A DNA stretch of 64,000 nt from Acetobacter fabarum (GTDB lineage Bacteria; Pseudomonadota; Alphaproteobacteria; Acetobacterales; Acetobacteraceae): the NCBI RefSeq assembly GCF_011516925.1, contig NZ_WOTG01000001.1, forward strand, positions 592,216 to 656,215, in the 5' to 3' direction. The position numbers were made by a program, and so were the translations under genes. Shown here piece after piece: positions 55,750 through 64,000 of this stretch. The notes below the pieces were generated by a model, which saw only the letters and a list, made by a program, of their open reading frames with translations, ran no database searches and was not told where the DNA came from. The stretch's first letter is position 1, and every line of letters begins with the position of its first letter.

Positions 55750-56523
55750 CTATGAACCCAGCATGCTGCGGTCCACTGCCAGACCGGCAGAGGCCTGGCA
55801 GGTTGGCATCATTTCCACATGGTTGATGTTCACATGGGCGGGCAGGCCAAGCACCCAGGCCACGGTCTCAGCTATATCCTGCGGTAGCAGCGGGGCCGTG
55901 CCCGCATACACGGCATCGGCCTTGCCCTGATCCCCCAGCCGGACCTGACTGAACTCACTCCCCCCGCACAGGCCCGGCGCAATGGTGGTTGCCCGCACCT
56001 GCCTGCCCAGCAGATCGCTACGCAGGTTCCGCATGAACTGGTCCACAAAAGCCTTGGTCGCCCCATACACATTGGCACCGGGGTAAGGGTAAGTGCCAGC
56101 CGTGCTCCCCAAAGACACAACATGCCCACTATTGCGCGCAACCATGCCGGGCAGCAATGCCCGGGTGATTTCCACAAGCCCGGTTACGTTGGTTGCTATC
56201 ATTGTCTCCCAATCCTGCGGATTGGTCTGCCATGCTTTTTCCAGCCCGAGCGCCAGCCCTGCATTATTCACCAGCACATCAACCGCCTGCCACTCCTGTG
56301 GCAGGCTCTGTGGCAGGGCGCGTATGGCGGAAAGGTCGGTCATATCCAGCCGTAGCGGCAGAATACGGCCGGCCTCCACCTGCCCTGCAAGAGCCTCCAG
56401 CCGTTCCTGCCTGCGGCCGGTGGCAATAACCCGGTATCCTTCATGCACAAGGCGCAAGGCTATGGCATGCCCAAACCCGGCGGTTGCCCCGGTTACCAGT
56501 GCAATCTTGAATTTCTGCGACAT
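55750..56523 (-). CDS. ydfG: YdfG-type short-chain dehydrogenase (3-hydroxy acid / L-allo-threonine dehydrogenase)
   Basis: The 257-residue SDR has TGATAGFG (11-18), NNAG (86-89), Ser140 and the YGATK dyad (Tyr153, Lys157). The C-terminal block GGSEFSQVR...LPAHVNINHVEMMPTCQ is diagnostic for YdfG, an NADP-dependent enzyme acting on 3-hydroxy acids and serine or allo-threonine. An open frame continues upstream through the intergenic space but is not coding. The nsrR-like gene lies upstream on the same strand. Confidence 0.9.
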   Translation of the reverse strand: MSQKFKIALVTGATAGFGHAIALRLVHEGYRVIATGRRQERLEALAGQVEAGRILPLRLDMTDLSAIRALPQSLPQEWQAVDVLVNNAGLALGLEKAWQTNPQDWETMIATNVTGLVEITRALLPGMVARNSGHVVSLGSTAGTYPYPGANVYGATKAFVDQFMRNLRSDLLGRQVRATTIAPGLCGGSEFSQVRLGDQGKADAVYAGTAPLLPQDIAETVAWVLGLPAHVNINHVEMMPTCQASAGLAVDRSMLGS

Positions 56524-56662
56524 TGATCTGTTTCCATTCCTGCCAGAACACCGCCAGCAGCCTATGCCAGCATGCTGGTAGAACCAACACCGTAACCCGC
56601 TCTGGCACACACACAAATGCATGACGCCTGCAAAGTGCGGCCCGGTTTGCCCAGTGGCAGGG

Positions 56663-57121
56663 TCAGAGCTGTGGCGGAGGGCTTGCCGCCTGCAGCAGTG
56701 TGCGCCGCTCATACGGGTGGAGCAGGTCCGCCAGTGTGGCCTTGTCCAGAACCCCCATAAACGCATCCAGCGCCTGCCCCAGAACCCCGCGCAGGCTGCA
56801 CCCCCCGGCAAGCAGGCAGGGAGCGCCGTCCTCCCCATTACGGGCCATGCAGCCGACCAGTGCCATATCCTCTTCCGTATGGCGCACCACGTCCCCCACA
56901 CAGATTTCCTCGGCAGGGCGCCCCAGCGTTAACCCTCCGCCGCGCCCTCTTTGTGTGTGCACAAACCCGCCACGCCCCAGATGGTGAATGATCTTGACCA
57001 GATGATTTTCAGAAATGCCATAAGTCTGGGCCACCTCGCGTATGGAAACACGCCTGTCCGTATGTACGGCCAAGTAAAGCAAGGTGCGTAGTGCATAGTC
57101 GGTGTACAAAGTCAGACGCAT
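56663..57121 (-). CDS. nsrR: Rrf2-family regulator, NsrR-type
   Basis: The 152-residue Rrf2 protein has an N-terminal winged helix (LYTDYALRTLLYLA, SENHLVKIIHHLGRGGFV, RGRGGG wing) and three Cys (91, 102, 108) in the [Fe-S] cluster region. NsrR senses nitric oxide through such a cluster. The first two Cys are 11 apart, wider than in E. coli NsrR, so ligand geometry or even the signal may differ. It is 139 bases from the ydfG-like gene. Confidence 0.85.
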   Translation of the reverse strand: MRLTLYTDYALRTLLYLAVHTDRRVSIREVAQTYGISENHLVKIIHHLGRGGFVHTQRGRGGGLTLGRPAEEICVGDVVRHTEEDMALVGCMARNGEDGAPCLLAGGCSLRGVLGQALDAFMGVLDKATLADLLHPYERRTLLQAASPPPQL

Positions 57122-57640
57122 AACAAAAAAATCTGCTCCAGCGGGTTACGGGCAGGACGGGGAACACCCCACACCAAGGCAGGCAGGACTAACCCTGAAC
57201 GCCGCCTAACTGGCATGGTTTTTATAAAATGCGAACCCATGCCCCACCAGACAGCCCACAAACTGGCAAAATAAGGAACAAATGCAGAAAGACGATGAAA
57301 CATATGCACGCTCCTGCCTTCCACAAAACTATCCACAGGGTTTTCCCGCAATCCGTCCCCCTGCTTTGTGGATAAACTTACCCGCCTCTGGAGCTGAATA
57401 GTATAAAAAATGTCTGTTTACTGCGGTTTGTAGCTTTTTTAAGCTTTTATGACACCAAACCCTCTTGACCTCTTACTCCAACAACGAGTCGGAGTGTTGC
57501 AATTCATCCACAGCCTGACTTGCCCACCACCACACGCCCAAACCATGCTCCCGCCCCCACACCCCCGATTGCACAGATACGGGAACGGCTGGCACACTAC
57601 GGCGCGATTCCTTTCAGGCCCGAGGAGCAGACAGAGCCTT
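57122..57640. other. 519-base gene-free region with DnaA-box-like sequences
   Basis: No believable gene. It holds one perfect DnaA-box match on the minus strand (57367-57375), two eight-of-nine matches on the plus strand (57329-57337, 57504-57512) and an AT-rich stretch at about 57395-57455. It also must contain the promoters of purU and of the nsrR-like gene, and the purU ribosome site GAGGAG at 57622-57627. Confidence 0.55.
57367..57375 (-). promoter_or_regulatory. Perfect DnaA-box match
   Basis: TTATCCACA read on the minus strand. It lies 30 bases from a near match CTATCCACA on the other strand (57329-57337), with an AT-rich segment directly to the right. Confidence 0.5.
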
Positions 57641-58486
57641 ATGCAGTTCATTCTTACTTTTTCCTGCCCGGACAAGGCTGGCATTGTTGCAGGCGTAACC
57701 TCGGCGCTGGCACGCCAGGGGGCAGACATTACCGAGACCCACCAGTTCAGTGACCGCAGTACGGGCCAGCTGTTCATGCGACTGGCTTTTTCCACCCCCG
57801 CCCCCAATGACATGGCGGACATAAAAACCTGTCTGGCCCCTGTGGCAGAGCAGTTCGGCATGAACATGCGCCTGCATGATGCAGCCGTGCTGCCACGCAT
57901 GATTATTATGGTCTCCCGCTTTGACCACGCTTTGCTCAACCTGCTGTATCAGGTCCGTGTCGGGTGGTTGCAGGCCCGGATTGTCGCCATTGTCTCCAAC
58001 CACCCGGACAGTGAGGCCACAGCCCAACAGGCGGGTATTCCCTATTACTACTGGCCGGTAACCCCGCAGAACAAGGCGGAGCAGGAAGCCAGACTGCTGG
58101 AGCTTGTGCACACCACACAGGCGGACCTGATTGTTCTTGCCCGTTATATGCAGGTGCTCTCGGACACTCTGAGCGCGCAGTTAAGCGGGCGGATCATCAA
58201 CATCCACCATTCTTTCCTGCCCTCCTTCAAAGGAGCACGCCCGTACCATCAGGCTTATGCACGCGGCGTCAAACTGATCGGGGCGACCGCGCATTATGTG
58301 ACCGCTGATCTGGATGAAGGCCCGATTATTGAGCAGGAAACTGCACGGGTAAGCCATAACCTCTCCCCCAACGATTACATTGCCACAGGCCGAGGGGTGG
58401 AATCGCAGGTGCTTGCGCGCGCAGTCAAACTGCATACGGAACACAGGGTGATGCTCAACGGGCATCGCACCATTATTTTTTCCTGA
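57641..58486 (+). CDS. purU: Formyltetrahydrofolate deformylase
   Basis: The 281-residue protein has an N-terminal ACT domain (about 1-75, LTFSCPDKAGIVAGVTSALA) and a C-terminal formyltransferase-like domain with INIHHSFLPSFKGARPYHQA (catalytic Asn and His) and the Asp in TADLDEGPII. It hydrolyses 10-formyl-THF to formate and THF, balancing one-carbon pools. ATG at 57641 has GAGGAG 13 bases upstream; the open frame extends upstream without similarity. Confidence 0.96.
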   Translation: MQFILTFSCPDKAGIVAGVTSALARQGADITETHQFSDRSTGQLFMRLAFSTPAPNDMADIKTCLAPVAEQFGMNMRLHDAAVLPRMIIMVSRFDHALLNLLYQVRVGWLQARIVAIVSNHPDSEATAQQAGIPYYYWPVTPQNKAEQEARLLELVHTTQADLIVLARYMQVLSDTLSAQLSGRIINIHHSFLPSFKGARPYHQAYARGVKLIGATAHYVTADLDEGPIIEQETARVSHNLSPNDYIATGRGVESQVLARAVKLHTEHRVMLNGHRTIIFS

Positions 58487-58543
58487 CCCGCGGTTTGGCT
58501 GGCCCTTCCCATACACCCGCGGGCCAGTATGGGAAGGCATGCC

Positions 58544-59098
58544 TTATTGGGCCTGCCCCCATTTTTGCCAGCCCCGCAACGCCAGCACCACAAACCCTGC
58601 GTACAGGGCTGCCGTAACCCACAGGCCACGCTCCATAAACAGCACGGTGTAGAAGACATCCACCACCATCCATAACACCCAGCTTAACCTGTAACGGCGC
58701 GCCCCCCAGAACTGCGCCAGAATACTGTAAGCACTCAGCAGGGCATCCCCCATGGGGGTTGGATCATCCGTCCAGTGCCGCAAAACCAGTGCAAGACCCA
58801 GACCGGCAAGGCCCGTGCCCCCCACATGCCCCCATAAACGCCGGGCTGTGGGGGAGCGGAGCACACGCACCTGCCCTTCCGCCCGGGCTCCGCGCAACCA
58901 TTGCACCCAGCCGTAAAGGGACAACCCAATAAACACGCCCTGCAAGGCGGCATCCGCGTACAAAGCGGCACGCACAAACACCACGCCATACAGGGCCGAT
59001 GCCACCACCAGCACAGGCCAACACACCACCATACGCTGCCCTGTTAGCCAGACCCCAAGGGCACTGGCCAAGGCAGCGGCCCATTCCAGCGTGGTCAT
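58544..59098 (-). CDS. pnuC: PnuC-family vitamin/nucleoside transporter
   Basis: The 184-residue membrane protein has about seven hydrophobic segments and the family motifs SLYGWVQWLRG, and WVLWMVVDVFYTVLF. PnuC proteins are facilitators for nicotinamide riboside, thiamine, riboflavin or deoxynucleosides; trapping needs a kinase. It overlaps the upstream APH-type kinase gene by 4 bases. Substrate is not fixed by sequence. Confidence 0.93.
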   Translation of the reverse strand: MTTLEWAAALASALGVWLTGQRMVVCWPVLVVASALYGVVFVRAALYADAALQGVFIGLSLYGWVQWLRGARAEGQVRVLRSPTARRLWGHVGGTGLAGLGLALVLRHWTDDPTPMGDALLSAYSILAQFWGARRYRLSWVLWMVVDVFYTVLFMERGLWVTAALYAGFVVLALRGWQKWGQAQ

Positions 59099-60258
59099 TC
59101 CGCCCCCTGCTGGCTTGCGGTCTGGCGCAGCAGGGCAGGCAGGCGGGCCAGAAGTTCCTTGCCCTCCCCACTGGCAAACCAGCGCCCATGCCCGAGCAGA
59201 TAATCCGTATAGGCGACCTCGGCCGAAGCCTGATCATGCACCAGCCCGGCAAAGTAGGCGACTTCGGACAGGGCAAACTCCACATGCACAAGGGGCAGAA
59301 ACGCCACAACCTGTGCACATTCCCCAGCACTCAGCGGACGAACGGACTGGTACCCTTCCAGCAGAGCTGCCACCTGCTCCCATGCAACAACACCGGCGGC
59401 AGGTAAGGCCAGCCAGTCCACCACAGCCCGCTCCAGCGCCACGGCCAGGTCGAACGGTGCGCAGGTCCGGTCCGCCATGCCAAAGTCGAGCACGCAGCTC
59501 ACATCATCCCCATTCCAGAACAGGTTGGAGCCGTGCCAGTCCCCATGCCCCCATGCGGGAACAATATGGGGCAACAAGGGCTGCAAACGCTGGTGGAAAG
59601 GCAGCAGCACGGCCTCCACGTCCCCTACCCAGTTGCGGTGTGCCAGAGCGGATCGCAACCGGGGCTGCCGGGCCACCCAATGCTGCAAGGCAGGCACCAG
59701 CTCTGGCTGGCCAACAACCTGCAACCCCGAGAGCAGAGGCACCACCTCTGCCCCTCCACGCGCAGGGGCTTTGAACCCGGCTGCCGCCAGATGCAGCCTT
59801 CCCAGCGCAACACCCGCACCATAAGCCTGCCTGACCGAAAAATACGGCTGCCAGGACATGACATTCTGATAAACATCCACCCCACGGGCGGGCAAAAAAG
59901 CCTCGTATGTCCAGTCCCCAACCGTTAGGGCCGTATGGCCATCGGGCAGAACCAGCGGCGGGCAGACAGTAGCCCCCTGCCCTGCCAGATGGTTTATAAA
60001 AGCGTGTTCTTCCTCCAGCCACTTTACAGAGCGCAGGGTCACGTGATGGCGTTTGAGCAGGCATTCCCCCTGCCCCTCCAGCCGCACACGCCCCAGAGCG
60101 GAAAAAGGGCGCATGCTATGCCACGCCACACTCTGCGCAGGCGGCATATTGTGGAAAAAACGCAGGACTGACCGGCTTTCATCCAGTGTCAGGCAGGGCC
60201 AGTCACGCCGCTGCTGCACGCCGTTTACCCCAAACTGGGCCTGCTCCCCCGCACTCAT
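59095..60258 (-). CDS. APH-type small-molecule kinase
   Basis: The 387-residue protein has the aminoglycoside/choline kinase fold with HGDWHGSN (catalytic Asp240) and the metal-binding Asp258 in VLDFGMAD. Located between a TonB-dependent receptor (3 bases upstream) and pnuC (4-base overlap), it most likely phosphorylates the transported compound, for example thiamine or a nucleoside, so that it stays in the cell. This is inference from context; antibiotic modification is less likely. Confidence 0.86.
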   Translation of the reverse strand: MSAGEQAQFGVNGVQQRRDWPCLTLDESRSVLRFFHNMPPAQSVAWHSMRPFSALGRVRLEGQGECLLKRHHVTLRSVKWLEEEHAFINHLAGQGATVCPPLVLPDGHTALTVGDWTYEAFLPARGVDVYQNVMSWQPYFSVRQAYGAGVALGRLHLAAAGFKAPARGGAEVVPLLSGLQVVGQPELVPALQHWVARQPRLRSALAHRNWVGDVEAVLLPFHQRLQPLLPHIVPAWGHGDWHGSNLFWNGDDVSCVLDFGMADRTCAPFDLAVALERAVVDWLALPAAGVVAWEQVAALLEGYQSVRPLSAGECAQVVAFLPLVHVEFALSEVAYFAGLVHDQASAEVAYTDYLLGHGRWFASGEGKELLARLPALLRQTASQQGAE

Positions 60259-60261
60259 GCC

Positions 60262-62640
60262 TTAAAAACCGGTGGATGCGGTAAACAGGGCAGCAAAACC
60301 TCCCCCAATGTAATAATCAGGCGACTGGCCAGAAACCACACTCCTCCGCCGCCCCACCGTATCGTGCGCAGCAAGGGTTGGGTCGGCAATACCAGACAGA
60401 TAATGCTGGTTGGTGATGTTGATGAAGTTCATGCGCAGCTGCGGCGCATGCAGCACGGATACATCCTTCATACGGTAACCAAGCGCCAGATTGCCCGTGA
60501 CATGGGAGGGCATGCGCTCGTCATTCATAAAGGTTGCATACTGGGGCCCGGTATATTTGACCGTCATCACTCCAAAAAAATGCCCGTCGTCGTATGTCAG
60601 CCCGGCTGCGGCCTGCAAGGTGGGGGAGCGCACCGAACGTTTGCCCCGTGTTGGCAGAACCTCCGAGCCCGAAGACAGGTCATTATCAATTGTGGAGTGC
60701 AGATACTCACCTGAAAAATAAGGGCTTATATGGTGCCACGGCCTTAGCCCCACCTCCACATCCACGCCCCGCGTAGTTTGCCCGCCCGCATTAATGGTGG
60801 ATTGCACCGGCGCACCATTGAGCATGACAAGAGTAGAAACCTGCCTGTTGGTAAAATTGTAATTGAACAGGGTCAAGCTCCCCACAAGCAGATCATCCGC
60901 GTAACGGTAACCCAGTTCCTCTGCAATGGAGTATTCATTCTTCAGATTGCCAGTGCCTTTTTGCTCCAGCGCACCACTTGTAGGGTCATAGACATCATAC
61001 AACGCTGTTGCCGCCGGGGTACGAAAGTTGGTGGTGGCGTTAAAAAAGACCTGATGATGCGGCGTTATCTGGAATCTGGCACCAAGGCGGGGCAAGGGTA
61101 CGGCCGTGTTTGTGCCAATATTATAGCGGCTACCCGGCATGGCATTTGTGCCGGTGCGGGAGAACATGACTTCCTTAAAACCCGCACTCAGCAACAGCCG
61201 GTCATGGAGCAGGCTTAGCCGGTCACCTATAAAAAGGGCGTTGGTCTGGGCAATAGTATGGTTGTTAGCCCCCCACAACGCCTGCCCCCCGGCCGTGCGC
61301 AAGGGATTGCCCCCCCATATGGACCCGGCCGCCCCCGAGGCATCCAGTATGGCAAAGGTCTGCTTTTGTGCATCGTCCCCGTAATCGTACCAGTAGCCTA
61401 TGGTCAGGTCATTGGGGCCACGTTTCCAGTCCAGTGTTGTGGTAAAGCCTGAGCGGTAACTCCGCTGCGTATAATCCGCCCGCACGGGTATGGACCCATC
61501 GGGGCTATTTGCCAGAGCTGGAGCAAGCTGCACGGCGTCCGTGCCATTAAACAGGCCTGTGCTCGGCAGTTGCATGCCCCCCGGCGCATTACCGTAGGCC
61601 CCCTGTGCATAGGGTGTTACCTTCAGTTCCAGCCCATTGCCCAGACCAAGGCTAACGGGGGCGGCCATGTAAAGTGTACGCTCGGGCTGGCGGGCCAGAC
61701 GCCAGTAATCCGTCCCCCATACTGCATTGTCCGCATTATAATGAGCGGCAAGATTATTGCCCCCATGTATGCCATCGGTCAGCCAAGCGTCTTTTGTAAC
61801 CTGTGGGTAATAGCTGTCTATCGCCTGGTTCCAGGACCCAAGCAGGGCAACACTACTCTGCCGCCCCCATGTTTTAAGCAGCTTGAAGTCCACATGCTGG
61901 CGCTCATCCCGCCCCGGGCCGCGCCAGTTATCTGTTGCCCCGTGGGAGTAGGAGACAAACCCCCGCAGGCCGGTCTGGCCTATTTCACCACTTTCAAGGC
62001 GCAGGAACTGGCGATTGGTATTGTACGAGCCATAAGACGTATCAAACACCCCTCCGGCTTTGTCCGCCGGGGTTTTAAACCGCAGCGTCATCAACCCGCC
62101 AGCCGCATTCAGCACCGGGCTCGTCAGGTCTGGCGCACCTTGTTGCAGGCTTATGGTTTCGTAATTCTCGTTATCGGCAAACTGGCTCGGGTAGCCTGTG
62201 TAATAGGCAATGTCATTCAGGGGCATGCCTTCAAGCACATAGCCTATGGCATCCCCGTTCATCCCCCTGACAGAAATATTGCTCTGGGGGGAAAAGCCGA
62301 ACGGGTCCGACCCACTTACCGTAGCCCCCGGCAACTGGGCCACAAGGTCAAACGCTGTGGCAGCGGGAGCCTGACGGGCAATATATTCGGCATTCACCAC
62401 GCTCTGGGCCTGAGGCTCGGACTGGGGGCGGATCAGCCCCCCGCCTGCGGGCAGGTGCGCAAGACTGGCATGCACCGTAACAACCTGCGCCTTGCCTGCC
62501 TGCACGGTTTCCGCCGCCATGGCAGAAGACCCCGCAGCCCCCACAAACACGGCAGATACCCCATAGCAGGCCCATACCACCCGCAGGGTCTGGCCCCCTT
62601 TGTAACCTTTATCCAGCGCACACCTCCCCATCATGCTCAT
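60262..62640 (-). CDS. TonB-dependent outer membrane receptor of the salvage operon
   Basis: About 792 residues from the ATG at 62640 (a GTG at 62667 and further ATGs at 62634/62631 are possible). A signal peptide core ends near SSAMAAE. The plug domain shows ARQAPAATAFDLVAQLPGATV and NISVRGMNGDAIGYVLEGMPL; the barrel ends with a terminal Phe. Three bases separate it from the kinase gene, so its ligand is probably the PnuC substrate. I see no riboswitch in the 36 bases before it. Confidence 0.9.
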   Translation of the reverse strand: MSMMGRCALDKGYKGGQTLRVVWACYGVSAVFVGAAGSSAMAAETVQAGKAQVVTVHASLAHLPAGGGLIRPQSEPQAQSVVNAEYIARQAPAATAFDLVAQLPGATVSGSDPFGFSPQSNISVRGMNGDAIGYVLEGMPLNDIAYYTGYPSQFADNENYETISLQQGAPDLTSPVLNAAGGLMTLRFKTPADKAGGVFDTSYGSYNTNRQFLRLESGEIGQTGLRGFVSYSHGATDNWRGPGRDERQHVDFKLLKTWGRQSSVALLGSWNQAIDSYYPQVTKDAWLTDGIHGGNNLAAHYNADNAVWGTDYWRLARQPERTLYMAAPVSLGLGNGLELKVTPYAQGAYGNAPGGMQLPSTGLFNGTDAVQLAPALANSPDGSIPVRADYTQRSYRSGFTTTLDWKRGPNDLTIGYWYDYGDDAQKQTFAILDASGAAGSIWGGNPLRTAGGQALWGANNHTIAQTNALFIGDRLSLLHDRLLLSAGFKEVMFSRTGTNAMPGSRYNIGTNTAVPLPRLGARFQITPHHQVFFNATTNFRTPAATALYDVYDPTSGALEQKGTGNLKNEYSIAEELGYRYADDLLVGSLTLFNYNFTNRQVSTLVMLNGAPVQSTINAGGQTTRGVDVEVGLRPWHHISPYFSGEYLHSTIDNDLSSGSEVLPTRGKRSVRSPTLQAAAGLTYDDGHFFGVMTVKYTGPQYATFMNDERMPSHVTGNLALGYRMKDVSVLHAPQLRMNFINITNQHYLSGIADPTLAAHDTVGRRRSVVSGQSPDYYIGGGFAALFTASTGF

Positions 62641-62676
62641 AGCCACGCATGCAGGTGTATAGCGCACGAAATGGTT

Positions 62677-63114
62677 TTAGTTTTCATCCCCGTCCGATTT
62701 ATCCCCCAGCACAATGGTCTGGTCGGAAATGGAGACATCGGTAACCGCGGGGCGTTGCAGGGCTTCGGTTGTATCCCGCGCGATCCCGGCGGTTTTATCC
62801 TTCAGGTCTGCAAGTTCTTCACGCACATCGGACAGGATTTCCAGCAAGGCCGCATGGTCTTCCGATGCACGCTGGTCCGCTCCCTGGCTGAGCACCGCAC
62901 TCCCCACCATAAGCGCGGGCAATGCCACCAGCTGAATGCAGTTGCTTATGTAAAGCAGCGTGTTCTGCCATTGCGGCACAATAACCGGAACCAGAGAAAA
63001 GACAAAAAAGGCATAAACGCACCAGATACTGCCAAACAGCATGGTCATTTTAACGGCCACGGCCACATTAAACCGCGTGATAAGGGACTTGGCTATTGTT
63101 TCGGGCTTTCTCAT
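62677..63114 (-). CDS. Small membrane protein with coiled-coil C-terminus
   Basis: The 145-residue protein has two membrane segments (MTMLFGSIWCVYAFFVFSLV and LVALPALMVGSAVLSQG), a charged helix that resembles a coiled coil (EDHAALLEILSDVREELADL) and a polar tail. The layout recalls low-affinity iron permease-like or DUF1003-like proteins but the similarity is weak. As first gene of the operon it may share its promoter with the receptor. Confidence 0.72.
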   Translation of the reverse strand: MRKPETIAKSLITRFNVAVAVKMTMLFGSIWCVYAFFVFSLVPVIVPQWQNTLLYISNCIQLVALPALMVGSAVLSQGADQRASEDHAALLEILSDVREELADLKDKTAGIARDTTEALQRPAVTDVSISDQTIVLGDKSDGDEN

Positions 63115-63279
63115 GGAGTCTCTTCTTCAGTTACGCTGCGCGCATAAGCAGCGGGCATTGCCGCGTGCGCTGTAACATACTCCAACCACCTTGTCCGCCA
63201 TATCACAATGGGCAGCACGGTTGCCCTGCACCAGACAGGTATATGCCTGCGCCCCCGCGCACATCACCCCGCCCGGCTC

Positions 63280-63687
63280 TTACCCTTCTGGCAGAAGCCT
63301 GCGTGAAAACCGCAGCCGAAAAAACGCAGCCTGCCCGCGCGCGGCATCGGCCTTGCGCAGGAACACCCCTACAACATACGTTCCATCCTGCTCGGGCCTG
63401 CCAATATACGCGGCATTCTGGACCTTGCTGTTGTAAACTTCCGCCCCGCCGGGGTCGCGCACCCAAAAGCTGACACGCGCGCTTTTCGCATGCCCCCCGA
63501 CCAGCAGGAACTGCCCGACTTTTGCAGGCACCTTGTACTGCACGACCTCTTCCCCCTCGACCGTGCCGGCTACAGTGGCCTCTTCCCCCTGTGTGCGAAA
63601 ATGAACAGTGCGCTGGTGGGCCTGTGCGTACCCTGCATGCCCCAACAGCAACGTAGCCGTCACCAGCACTCCCCCCATCCGGCGCAT
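63280..63687 (-). CDS. Exported beta-rich hypothetical protein
   Basis: A 135-residue protein from the ATG at 63687, which has AAGGAG 9 bases upstream; the ATG at 63711 is less likely. A Sec signal ends at GYAQA. The mature part has alternating strands (VQYKVPAKVGQFLLV, RVSFWVRDPGG, GTYVVGVFL, FFRLRFS) that recall g-type lysozyme inhibitor or prepeptidase C-terminal-like beta sandwiches, but I cannot assign it. Confidence 0.72.
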   Translation of the reverse strand: MRRMGGVLVTATLLLGHAGYAQAHQRTVHFRTQGEEATVAGTVEGEEVVQYKVPAKVGQFLLVGGHAKSARVSFWVRDPGGAEVYNSKVQNAAYIGRPEQDGTYVVGVFLRKADAARGQAAFFRLRFSRRLLPEG

Positions 63688-63840
63688 AATGTTTTGCTCC
63701 TTGTTACGCAATGCAGCCCTGTTCGTGCCATACGCCCAACAGATGCCTGAGTTCCCTTGGCTGCATCATACGCGACAAACATTTTTGTCCGGATGTTATT
63801 TTTATGATTTCTGATGAACGATCACCTGCACCAGACATAA

Positions 63841-63876
63841 AAAAACGGGCCTGCCTTATGGCACGCCCGTTTTTAT
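63841..63876 (-). terminator. Intrinsic terminator of exbD
   Basis: ACGGGC (63845-63850) pairs with GCCCGT (63865-63870), with an inner TGCC/GGCA stem. On the minus strand it is followed by a T-run. It sits 19 bases after the exbD stop. Confidence 0.85.
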
Positions 63877-63894
63877 CTGGAGTTTTATGCTCCC

Positions 63895-64000
63895 TTACTG
63901 ATCGACGAACTGTTCCTGCCCGACGATGCCCATCTGGGTGACCCCGAGCCTCTGGGCGTCGGCCATGACATGGACGACAGTCTTGTAATCAGCCAGCCGG
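63895..64000 (-). CDS. exbD: ExbD/TolR-family biopolymer transporter, C-terminal fragment (5' end outside window)
   Basis: The minus-strand frame from the window edge to the TAA at 63895-63897 gives about 35 residues, DYKTVVHVMADAQRLG followed by VTQMGIVG and ending FVDQ. This is the C-terminal periplasmic motif of ExbD (Y-x-x-V-x-x-V-M-x-x-A-x-x-x-G). ExbD with ExbB converts proton motive force for TonB. It would energise the TonB-dependent receptors encoded in the window. Confidence 0.82.
   Translation of the reverse strand, partial: RLADYKTVVHVMADAQRLGVTQMGIVGQEQFVDQ

Noticed and set aside
56524..56901. 126-codon N-terminal extension of the YdfG-like protein
   Set aside because: It runs through the intergenic space and the nsrR-like gene in another frame; the SDR fold starts at MSQKFKIALV.
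62641..62676. TPP or cobalamin riboswitch directly before the salvage-operon receptor
   Set aside because: Only 36 bases separate it from the upstream gene and no conserved riboswitch motif is seen there or in 63115-63279.
61570..63147. 525-codon open frame on the plus strand
   Set aside because: It is antisense to the TonB-dependent receptor and the small membrane protein; composition is rich in Gly, His and Pro as expected from reverse-strand translation.

Overview
The window looks like chromosomal DNA of an acetic acid bacterium (Acetobacteraceae, most likely Acetobacter or a close relative). The main clues are a membrane-bound PQQ glucose dehydrogenase, a Tat-exported SMP-30/gluconolactonase-like protein, type II NADH dehydrogenase, a eukaryote-type NADP isocitrate dehydrogenase, DUF2939 and DUF3126 proteins, and high GC coding with AT-rich intergenic stretches. 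Only the genus is an inference. I see no rRNA, CRISPR array, transposase, integrase or prophage, so this is mostly core genome with envelope and transport genes interspersed.

Layout. 1-8.1 kb: end of an endonuclease/phosphatase-fold protein, rhlE, the metX-metW pair, lepA, and an MHYT-GGDEF-EAL protein split by a one-base frameshift in an eight-base homopolymer. 8.2-11.7 kb: PQQ glucose dehydrogenase followed by a small protein and an S24-like regulator. 11.8-20 kb: glnB-glnA nitrogen module, an aminotransferase, tRNA-His(GTG), a lipoprotein, icd, ferredoxin-NADP reductase and D-amino acid dehydrogenase. 20-30.5 kb: an Ala/Lys/His-rich exported protein resembling acid-shock proteins, typA, an MFS carrier, the SMP-30 protein, pyruvate kinase, an SH3-domain exported protein, a DsrE/MoeB-like sulfur-transfer pair and small DUF proteins.

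30.6-38.9 kb: an exported protein, an alginate-export-family outer membrane protein behind several perfect inverted repeats, an OPT transporter, a tandem universal stress protein, an esterase and a large FAD oxidoreductase. 39-46.3 kb is an inorganic-ion block: two CDF cation exporters (one with a 14-copy His-Glu repeat), a ClC antiporter, a CobW GTPase translationally coupled to a WD40 protein, and NDH-2. 46.3-53.4 kb: a hydrolase, a TonB-dependent receptor, an M13 metallopeptidase and a TonB with a long cytoplasmic extension. 53.5-58.5 kb: acyl-CoA thioesterase, a ferritin-like protein, VOC protein, YdfG-type SDR, an NsrR-type regulator, a 519-base gene-free stretch with DnaA-box-like sequences, and purU. 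58.5-64 kb: a compact four-gene operon (small membrane protein, TonB-dependent receptor, APH-type kinase, PnuC) that reads as vitamin or nucleoside salvage, an exported protein, and the C-terminus of ExbD at the window edge.

Functional links. Periplasmic sugar oxidation (glucose dehydrogenase, lactonase-like protein) and NDH-2 would feed the quinone pool. TonB and ExbD are both encoded here and could energise the two TonB-dependent receptors. PnuC plus kinase fits uptake with metabolic trapping. No clearly new defence or mobile system was found; the most unusual signals are the homopolymer switch in the c-di-GMP enzyme, the Asr-like protein, the DnaA-box cluster, the palindromes upstream of the alginate-export gene, and the salvage operon.
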